This document shows, in pieces, positions 58,066 to 64,000 of a stretch of 64,000 nucleotides of DNA (position 1 is its first letter; every line of letters begins with the position of its first letter). This stretch comes from Pseudomonas nitroreducens NBRC 12694 (GTDB lineage: Bacteria; Pseudomonadota; Gammaproteobacteria; Pseudomonadales; Pseudomonadaceae). The DNA lies in the NCBI RefSeq assembly GCF_002091755.1, contig NZ_BDAI01000012.1, positions 86,842 through 150,841 of the forward strand, written 5' to 3'. Under the pieces are notes generated by a model. That model was not told where the DNA came from and searched no databases. It worked only from the letters and a program-made list of their open reading frames with translations. A program made the translations under genes and the position numbers.

Positions 58066-59100
58066 ATGATCAAGGTCGGTATCGTAGGCGGTACGGGTTA
58101 TACGGGCGTGGAACTGCTGCGCCTGCTGGCACAGCATCCCCAGGCGCGCGTCGAGGTGATCACCTCGCGCTCCGAGGAGGGCGTGAAAGTCGCCGACATG
58201 TACCCGAACCTGCGAGGCCACTACGACGGCCTGGCCTTCAGCGTGCCGGACGTGAAACGTCTGGGCGAGTGCGACGTGGTGTTCTTCGCTACTCCCCATG
58301 GCGTGGCCCACGCGCTGGCCGGCGAACTGCTGGCCACCGGTACCCGGGTGATCGACCTGTCCGCGGACTTCCGCCTGCAGGACGCCGAGGAGTGGGCCAA
58401 GTGGTACGGCCAGCCGCACGGCGCGCCGGAGCTGCTGCCCGAGGCCGTCTACGGCTTGCCGGAAGTGAATCGTGAGGCCATCAAGTCCGCACGCCTGATC
58501 GCCGTTCCCGGCTGCTACCCTACTGCCACTCAACTCGGCTTCATTCCGCTGCTGGAGAACGGCCTGGCCGACGCCAGCCAGCTGATCGCCGACTGCAAGT
58601 CCGGTGTCAGCGGCGCCGGTCGTGGCGCCAAGGTCGGCTCGCTGTTCTGCGAGGCCGGCGAAAGCATGATGGCGTACTCGGTGAAAGGTCACCGGCACTT
58701 GCCGGAAATCAGCCAGGGCCTGCGTCGCGCGGCCAAGGGCGATGTCGGCCTGACCTTCGTGCCGCACCTGACCCCGATGATCCGCGGCATCCATGCGACG
58801 CTTTACGCACGCGTCGCTGACCGTGGTGTCGATCTGCAGAAGCTCTATGAAGAGCGTTACGCCAATGAGCCGTTCGTCGACGTGATGCCCGCCGGCAGCC
58901 ATCCGGAAACCCGCAGCGTGCGTGGCGCCAACGTCTGCCGCATCGCGGTGCACCGTCCCCAGGGCGGCGACCTGGTGGTGATCCTGTCGGTCATCGACAA
59001 CCTGGTGAAGGGCGCGTCCGGCCAGGCGATCCAGAACATGAACATCCTCTTCGGTCTGGACGAGCACCTGGGCCTGTCCAACGTCGCGCTGCTGCCGTAA
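58066..59100 (+). CDS. argC: N-acetyl-gamma-glutamyl-phosphate reductase
   Basis: 344 residues. NADP site GIVGGTGYTGVELLRLL at the N-terminus, catalytic Cys150 in VPGCYPTATQLG, and HRHLPEI downstream. Third step of arginine biosynthesis. The 259 bases before it hold its promoter; no arginine-regulator site was identified with confidence. Confidence 0.97.
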   Translation: MIKVGIVGGTGYTGVELLRLLAQHPQARVEVITSRSEEGVKVADMYPNLRGHYDGLAFSVPDVKRLGECDVVFFATPHGVAHALAGELLATGTRVIDLSADFRLQDAEEWAKWYGQPHGAPELLPEAVYGLPEVNREAIKSARLIAVPGCYPTATQLGFIPLLENGLADASQLIADCKSGVSGAGRGAKVGSLFCEAGESMMAYSVKGHRHLPEISQGLRRAAKGDVGLTFVPHLTPMIRGIHATLYARVADRGVDLQKLYEERYANEPFVDVMPAGSHPETRSVRGANVCRIAVHRPQGGDLVVILSVIDNLVKGASGQAIQNMNILFGLDEHLGLSNVALLP

Positions 59101-59235
59101 GGAAAGATTGCCCTGGAAGGCGGTCGATTGATCTGGACCAATGGATGAGTCGGATTAGTTGACCGTTTTTCTGGGGTAAGCGGATAATAGTCCGCAATGT
59201 TGTAACGTACGGCTTCGGCCGGGAGAGTTGTCACC

Positions 59236-59586
59236 ATGACCATCGAAACCTTCACCCCCACTCCGCTGATGTTCTCGCAAGGCGCTGCGAACAAGGTGAA
59301 GAACCTGATCGACGAAGAAGGCAATCCGCGCCTCAAGCTGCGGGTTTTCGTCACGGGCGGTGGCTGTTCGGGCTTCCAGTACGGGTTCACCTTCGATGAA
59401 GACACCGCGGAGGACGACACCATCGTCGAGCGCGACGGCGTCAACCTCGTGGTCGATCCGATGAGCTTCCAGTATCTCGCCGGTGCGGAAGTGGACTACC
59501 AGGAAGGTCTCGAAGGTTCGCGGTTCGTCATCAAGAACCCGAACGCAGCGACCACCTGCGGCTGCGGTCAGTCCTTCTCGATCTGA
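59236..59586 (+). CDS. erpA: Iron-sulfur cluster insertion protein ErpA
   Basis: 116 residues, A-type carrier. Three cluster cysteines: GGGCSGFQYGF and the C-terminal TCGCGQSFSI. Delivers clusters to apo-targets such as IspG/IspH. The GGAGAG ribosome site is good. Possible TTGACC / TAATAG promoter elements lie at 59159-59190. Confidence 0.96.
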   Translation: MTIETFTPTPLMFSQGAANKVKNLIDEEGNPRLKLRVFVTGGGCSGFQYGFTFDEDTAEDDTIVERDGVNLVVDPMSFQYLAGAEVDYQEGLEGSRFVIKNPNAATTCGCGQSFSI

Positions 59587-59599
59587 TGCCGTAAAAGCG

Positions 59600-59628
59600 A
59601 AAACGCCGCGCCGATGCGCGGCGTTTTT
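59600..59628. terminator. Bidirectional terminator between erpA and anmK
   Basis: AAAACGCCGCGC-CGAT-GCGCGGCGTTTTT, shared by convergent erpA and anmK. Confidence 0.92.
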
Positions 59629-59642
59629 GTTTGTGGATGGGT

Positions 59643-60734
59643 TCAGGCGGGGTAGAGCGCGCCTAGGATTCGAGGACCTTGTGCGGCCGTGACTTCCGGG
59701 CAGTTGCCAGGCTCACGCTCCAGGAAGCGGTGGGCCAGCCAGGCGAACGCCATGGCCTCCATCCACTCTGGCGGCACGCCGCGGTCGATGCTGCTGATCA
59801 CGCTGGCGCCGGGCATATGGGCGGCCAGACGCTGCATCAACGTGACGTTGAAGGCGCCCCCGCCGCAAACCACTACTTCCTCGCAGCCGGGCTGCGCTTC
59901 CAGCAGCGCTGTGGCGATGCTTTGCGCGGTCAGCTCCAGCAGGGTCGCCTGCACATCTTCGTCCTTGACCGGGTCGTGCTTGGCCAGGACCGCGTTCAGC
60001 CAATTCAGGTTGAAGCGTTCGCGTCCGGTGCTCTTCGGGCCTTTCGCGGCAAAGAACTCATCGGACAGCATCTTCTGCAGTAGCGCCTGATCGATGCTGC
60101 CGCTGGCAGCCCAGGCGCCGTCCCGGTCATAGGTTTCGCCGCGCTGCTCCTGAATCCAGGCATCCAGCAGCACGTTGCCGGGGCCGCAGTCGAATCCGCG
60201 AACCGGTTCGCCGGGGCTCAGCAGCGAAACGTTGCTGAAGCCGCCCACGTTTAGGATGGCGCACTCGCGGCCATCGCTGCCGAACAGCGCGCGGTGGAAA
60301 GCGGGCACCAGCGGTGCGCCCTGGCCGCCGGCGGCGACGTCACGACGACGGAAGTCGGCCACCACATCGATGCCGCTCAGCTCGGCGAGCAGCGCCGGGT
60401 TGCCGATCTGCACGGTGAAGCCCAGGTGCGGTTCATGGCGAATGGTCTGGCCGTGGCTGCCAATCGCGCGAACGGCGCTTGCGGCCAGATTCTCGCGAGC
60501 CAAGAGGTCGTTGATGCCTTGTGCGGCGAGACGCACCCAGCGGTTTTCCGCGAGAGCGCTGCGGGCGATTTCGTCAGGGCCGGGAGAGCAGAGTGCCAGG
60601 AGATCGGCACGCAGCGCCGCAGGCATGGGAAGGTAGTGGGAGGCGAGCAGAGTGGTCTGCGCGCCTTGCTCGATCAGGGCGATGTCCAGTCCATCGAGAC
60701 TGGTCCCGGACATTACCCCCAGATAGAGCGGCAT
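59643..60734 (-). CDS. anmK: Anhydro-N-acetylmuramic acid kinase
   Basis: 363 residues. The N-terminal signature GVMSGTSLDGLDIAL and ASAL-type ATP loop (ILNVGGFSNVSLL) are intact. It opens the anhydro ring of anhMurNAc and phosphorylates it, feeding peptidoglycan recycling together with the amgK-murU route encoded at 12.9 kb. It starts three bases after the M23 peptidase gene, so wall cleavage and recycling are co-transcribed. Confidence 0.95.
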   Translation of the reverse strand: MPLYLGVMSGTSLDGLDIALIEQGAQTTLLASHYLPMPAALRADLLALCSPGPDEIARSALAENRWVRLAAQGINDLLARENLAASAVRAIGSHGQTIRHEPHLGFTVQIGNPALLAELSGIDVVADFRRRDVAAGGQGAPLVPAFHRALFGSDGRECAILNVGGFSNVSLLSPGEPVRGFDCGPGNVLLDAWIQEQRGETYDRDGAWAASGSIDQALLQKMLSDEFFAAKGPKSTGRERFNLNWLNAVLAKHDPVKDEDVQATLLELTAQSIATALLEAQPGCEEVVVCGGGAFNVTLMQRLAAHMPGASVISSIDRGVPPEWMEAMAFAWLAHRFLEREPGNCPEVTAAQGPRILGALYPA

Positions 60735-60737
60735 CGA

Positions 60738-62183
60738 TCAGCGCTTGTTCAGGGCCAGGAAGGTTGCCTTCTCCTGGTCCATGCGCGCGATCAGCGGTTG
60801 CGCCTGAGCCATGAAGCGCTTGCGCTCCGGACCGGTCAGCGGGTCGGCGGTCGGCAGCTTGGCACTCAGCGGATCGACGTGCTGGCCGTTGACCTGGAAC
60901 TCGTAATGCAGGTGCGGGCCGGTGGCCAGCCCGGTCATGCCGACGTAACCGATAATCTGGCCCTGCTTCACTGCCACGCCGGAGCGGATGCCCTTGGCGA
61001 AGCGGCTCATGTGGCCGTAAACGGTGCGATAGCGCTGGCCGTGCTGGATCACCACGGCGTTACCGTAGCCACCCTTGCGGCCGGCTTCGAGGATCTTGCC
61101 GTCGCCGGTCGCCTTGATCGGGGTGCCGATCGGCGCTGCGTAGTCCACGCCCTTGTGTGCTCGAATCTTGTTCAGGATGGGATGGAAGCGCCCAATAGAG
61201 AAGCGCGAACTGATACGGGCGAAGTCCACCGGGGTGCGGATGAACGCCTTGCGCATGCTGCTGCCATCCGCGCGCAGGTAGCTGGTGTTGCCCTGCTTGT
61301 TGGTGTAGCGCACCGCGGTGTATTCCTTGCCGCGGTTGACGAAGCGCACCGCGAGGATACTGCCGGTGCCGACCTGCTTGCCCTTCACCTGCTGGGATTC
61401 GTAGATCACGTCGAACTCGTCACCCTGGCGAATATCCTGGGCGAAGTCGATGTCGTAGCCCAGGACGTTGGCCATCGACATGATCAGGTCGTGAGACAGC
61501 CCGGCGTTGCGGCCTGCGACGAACAGCGAGCTGTCGATGCGGCCGTGGGCATAGTTGGCGTGGACTGAAGGTTTGACCAGGTCGCGCTTGAAGTCATAGC
61601 CCTTGGCAGACTTCGCCAGGCTGATGGTCTCCAGATCGCTGCGCTTGACCTTGAGGCCCTGCAACTCGCCCTTGGAATCGATAAGGAAGTCCACGTCCTG
61701 GCCGACATCAAGACGGGTGAACTGCTTGGCGTCCTTGTTGGCGGCAAGCATGTCGTGCACGGCGTTCGCCGGCAGGCCGGCCTTCGCGAACACGTTGGAA
61801 AGAGTGTCGCCCTTGCCCACGGTCACGCTTTTCCACGCAGGTTCTGCGGAAGCGGAGGGGGAGGGTTGCTGGTTCGAATCGGCGAGATCGTTCTTCTTTT
61901 CTGCGTCTTTTCCGGCGCTGTTCTGGTTGTCGGGCTGCCCTTCTATCTGCGCGAAAGGGGAGGAGCTGCCGTCTTCCGTGACCGGAGCGGGTCGAAGGTC
62001 GTCTTTTTCCTGGAGAATCTGCTCGGTGCCGTTTTCCAGCTCGAGATTGAGCGTGGTCTTCTTCGCCTCGACCTCGGCCGAGGGGAACACCAGCAGAGCC
62101 AGGCTGAGGAGCGCTGCTACACCGCTTGCGGCCAGCAGATGGCTCTTCGGGTAGTACGGCGCTTTCTGATCGGATTGCGTCAT
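60738..62183 (-). CDS. mepM: M23 family murein DD-endopeptidase (MepM-like)
   Basis: 481 residues. A membrane anchor (about 18-35), a low-complexity linker, a LysM-like domain (about 118-165, VTVGKGDTLSNVFAKAG), then the LytM/M23 domain with zinc ligands in HKGVDYAAP and HLHYEF. Cuts peptide crosslinks during wall growth. Convergent order with anmK and divergent from tyrS is as in PAO1. Confidence 0.92.
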   Translation of the reverse strand: MTQSDQKAPYYPKSHLLAASGVAALLSLALLVFPSAEVEAKKTTLNLELENGTEQILQEKDDLRPAPVTEDGSSSPFAQIEGQPDNQNSAGKDAEKKNDLADSNQQPSPSASAEPAWKSVTVGKGDTLSNVFAKAGLPANAVHDMLAANKDAKQFTRLDVGQDVDFLIDSKGELQGLKVKRSDLETISLAKSAKGYDFKRDLVKPSVHANYAHGRIDSSLFVAGRNAGLSHDLIMSMANVLGYDIDFAQDIRQGDEFDVIYESQQVKGKQVGTGSILAVRFVNRGKEYTAVRYTNKQGNTSYLRADGSSMRKAFIRTPVDFARISSRFSIGRFHPILNKIRAHKGVDYAAPIGTPIKATGDGKILEAGRKGGYGNAVVIQHGQRYRTVYGHMSRFAKGIRSGVAVKQGQIIGYVGMTGLATGPHLHYEFQVNGQHVDPLSAKLPTADPLTGPERKRFMAQAQPLIARMDQEKATFLALNKR

Positions 62184-62365
62184 GGCGTGAGTGGTGTTTT
62201 TGGAATGTGAAATAACTGCCTAAAATATAACCAAATTCCCTCTGAAGCAACCCTGATGTCGGGCTTCTGACGTCCTGTCCTCTGGCGCTGGGCAAAACTT
62301 GTTTTTAGTGCCTGTTCTTGTATCGTTGGTTCCCTTTCGCAATTCGCAACGTACAGGAAACTGCA

Positions 62366-63565
62366 ATGAAGTCGGTCGAAGAGCAGCTGGCGCTGATCAA
62401 GCGCGGAGCAGACGAAATTCTCGTGGAGGCCGAGCTGATCGAAAAGCTCAAGCGCGGCCAGCCCCTGCGTATCAAGGCCGGCTTCGACCCGACCGCTCCT
62501 GACCTGCACCTGGGGCATACCGTCCTTATTAATAAGCTGCGCCAATTCCAGGAGCTGGGCCATCAGGTGATCTTCCTGATCGGCGACTTCACTGGGATGA
62601 TCGGTGACCCGAGCGGTAAGAGTGTTACCCGTCCACCCCTCACTCGCGAGCAGGTTCTCGACAACGCCGAGACGTACAAAGCCCAGGTCTTCAAGATTCT
62701 CGACCCCGCGAAGACCGAGGTGGCGTTCAATTCCACCTGGATGGACCAGCTTTCCCCCGCTGATTTCATTCGTCTGGCTTCCCAGTACACCGTTGCTCGT
62801 ATGCTGGAACGCGATGACTTTAGCAAACGCTATGCCAGCAACCAGTCCATCGCCATTCACGAGTTCCTTTACCCGCTGGTTCAGGGCTACGACTCGGTAG
62901 CGCTGCGGGCGGACGTCGAGCTCGGCGGCACCGATCAGAAATTCAACCTGCTGATGGGGCGCGAGCTCCAGCGTGCCTATGAGCAGGAGCCGCAGTGCAT
63001 CCTGACCATGCCGCTGCTTGAAGGTCTGGATGGCGTGAAGAAGATGTCCAAGTCCCTGGGCAACTACATCGGTATCCAGGAAGCGCCGGGTGTCATGTAC
63101 AGCAAGCTGGTCTCCATTCCTGACACCTTGATGTGGCGTTACTTCGAGCTGCTCAGCTTCCGCTCCATGGAGGAGATCGATGGTTTCCGCAAGGATGTAG
63201 AGGCTGGCGCCAACCCGCGTGACATCAAGATCAAGCTGGCCGAAGAGATCGTCGCTCGCTTCCATGGCGAAGAAGCTGCTGCTTCGGCGCACAAGTCCGC
63301 TGGTAACCGTCTTAAGGAAGGCGAGTTGCCGGAAGATCTGCCGGAAGTGGAAGTGGCGGCGGCAGAAGACCTGCCCATCGGTGCCGTCCTTAATAAGGCA
63401 GGGCTGGTGAAGAACTCTGCAGTCGCTCGCGACCTGCTGTCTTCTGGTGGCGTGCGTGTGGATGGCGACGTGGTGGATCGCAGCTTTGTCTTCAAAGTCG
63501 GCGCTACTCACGTGCTGCAGGCCGGCAAGAAGGCCTTCGCTCGTGTTTCCCTGGTCGCTGAGTGA
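62366..63565 (+). CDS. tyrS: Tyrosyl-tRNA synthetase
   Basis: 399 residues from ATG 62366 with ACAGGAA before it; the frame is open 16 codons further. HIGH-type motif HLGH at 48-51, KMSKS at 226-230, and a C-terminal S4 RNA-binding domain. The length fits the TyrZ subtype that P. aeruginosa has at this locus beside another TyrRS. No clear terminator follows; the rrn promoters begin within 20 bases. Confidence 0.96.
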   Translation: MKSVEEQLALIKRGADEILVEAELIEKLKRGQPLRIKAGFDPTAPDLHLGHTVLINKLRQFQELGHQVIFLIGDFTGMIGDPSGKSVTRPPLTREQVLDNAETYKAQVFKILDPAKTEVAFNSTWMDQLSPADFIRLASQYTVARMLERDDFSKRYASNQSIAIHEFLYPLVQGYDSVALRADVELGGTDQKFNLLMGRELQRAYEQEPQCILTMPLLEGLDGVKKMSKSLGNYIGIQEAPGVMYSKLVSIPDTLMWRYFELLSFRSMEEIDGFRKDVEAGANPRDIKIKLAEEIVARFHGEEAAASAHKSAGNRLKEGELPEDLPEVEVAAAEDLPIGAVLNKAGLVKNSAVARDLLSSGGVRVDGDVVDRSFVFKVGATHVLQAGKKAFARVSLVAE

Positions 63566-63570
63566 AGAAA

Positions 63571-63602
63571 GTTTAAATTAGTCGTTGACGACCAATTTAA
63601 AC
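63571..63602. promoter_or_regulatory. Inverted repeat overlapping rrn P1
   Basis: Arms GTTTAAATT and AATTTAAAC with an inner GTCGT/ACGAC pair and a TG centre: 32 bases. It covers the -35 of the first rRNA promoter and begins six bases after the tyrS stop. Confidence 0.6.
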
Positions 63603-63612
63603 TCCCTATAAT
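63585..63612 (+). promoter_or_regulatory. rRNA operon promoter P1
   Basis: TTGACG, 16 bases, TATAAT, then a GC-rich discriminator GCGCACC typical of stringently controlled genes. Confidence 0.85.
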
Positions 63613-63765
63613 GCGCACCACTCCCAGCGACGAAGCGCTGAAAGAACTTGAAAATCAAGTACTTACAGAGATTAGAGGTTGGGGGTGGCGATCAGGCAGG
63701 TGATTCACTTGCCGCTCTTCATTAGCTGCTCCGGCAGCGAGCTGAAAAGAAGGTCGCCGAGGTGC

Positions 63766-63793
63766 TTGACAGCGAGTTTGATCGCTGTAGAAT
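63766..63793 (+). promoter_or_regulatory. rRNA operon promoter P2
   Basis: TTGACA, 16 bases, TAGAAT, then GCGCCTC. Confidence 0.85.
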
Positions 63794-63872
63794 GCGCCTC
63801 CCGCTGATGAGAGGTTTGGCTTCTCGGAAGCCCAAGCGATTGAGTAGAAAAGAAATTTTCGAAAAATAAAGC

Positions 63873-63900
63873 TTGACGAAAGATGAGGTTAGCGTAGAAT
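63873..63900 (+). promoter_or_regulatory. rRNA operon promoter P3
   Basis: TTGACG, 16 bases, TAGAAT, then GCGCGCC. An AT-rich stretch just upstream (63849-63870) may act as an UP element. Confidence 0.85.
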
Positions 63901-63934
63901 GCGCGCCTCGGTTGAGACGAAAGTCTTAACCAAC

Positions 63935-63946
63935 TGCTCTTTAACA
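63935..63946 (+). promoter_or_regulatory. rrn leader boxA antitermination signal
   Basis: TGCTCTTTAACA is the conserved boxA of bacterial rRNA leaders, recognised by NusB/NusE. The rest to 64000 is leader; the 16S 5' end lies beyond the window. Confidence 0.9.
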
Positions 63947-64000
63947 AGTTGAATCAAGCAATTCGTGTGGGTGCTTGTGATGTAAGACTGATGATCGACA

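Noticed and set aside
63947..64000. 16S rRNA gene
   Set aside because: The sequence is still leader after boxA; the 16S 5' end is not reached within the window.

Overview
The window is a chromosomal segment of a GC-rich Pseudomonas close to the P. aeruginosa / P. nitroreducens / P. citronellolis group. Gene order from a SpoVR-like gene to an rRNA operon leader follows the order I know from P. aeruginosa PAO1 around PA0586-PA0668, and protein lengths agree closely. PAO1 equivalences are from memory, not from a search.

Region 1 (1-16.4 kb). The minus strand carries the stress trio prkA-yeaH-ycgB. Next comes the envelope and housekeeping block lptD-surA and pdxA-rsmA-apaG-apaH-glpE. On the plus strand are amgK-murU (cell-wall sugar recycling) and a DnaJ-domain gene, converging on a DUF3530 gene.

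Region 2 (16.6-25.7 kb). The Agt system: sensor kinase agtS with its own periplasmic solute-binding domain, regulator agtR, an extra solute-binding protein, and the agtABCD ABC importer. A large hairpin with a T tract ends it.

Region 3 (25.8-29.1 kb and 46.2-49.0 kb). rpe-gph-trpE and trpGDC are split by the tailocin island. Each trp unit is preceded by a short GTG-started leader peptide ending in the same Trp-Arg-Trp-Arg-Ala sequence. The trpE leader lies in frame inside the end of gph.

Region 4 (29.2-46.2 kb). A complete R-type pyocin (P2-like contractile tailocin) and no F-type cluster. Control genes are prtN, prtR, ptrB and a Q-like antiterminator. A GNAT acetyltransferase follows, then holin, spike and baseplate (V, W, J, I), fibre and assembly protein, sheath, tube, E/E', tape measure, U, X, D, endolysin and Rz/Rz1. 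The prtN promoter and the prtR-ptrB region share an operator-like motif. A PrtN-box-like repeat abuts a weak late promoter. Terminator-like hairpins recur inside the operon, which together with the Q-like gene suggests antitermination control.

Region 5 (49-64 kb). vfr, an OsmC-family gene, speD, coq7, a HIT hydrolase, an AAA ATPase, an SDR, a zinc-ribbon/DUF805 membrane protein, a nitronate monooxygenase-like gene, hemJ, argC, erpA, anmK, an M23 peptidase and tyrS. The window ends in the leader of an rRNA operon (three tandem promoters and boxA); the 16S gene itself is not reached.

No CRISPR array, insertion sequence, integrase or tRNA gene was seen. The most interesting material is regulatory: the paired trp leaders, the PrtR operator and structured ptrB leader, and the tailocin late-promoter and hairpin architecture.
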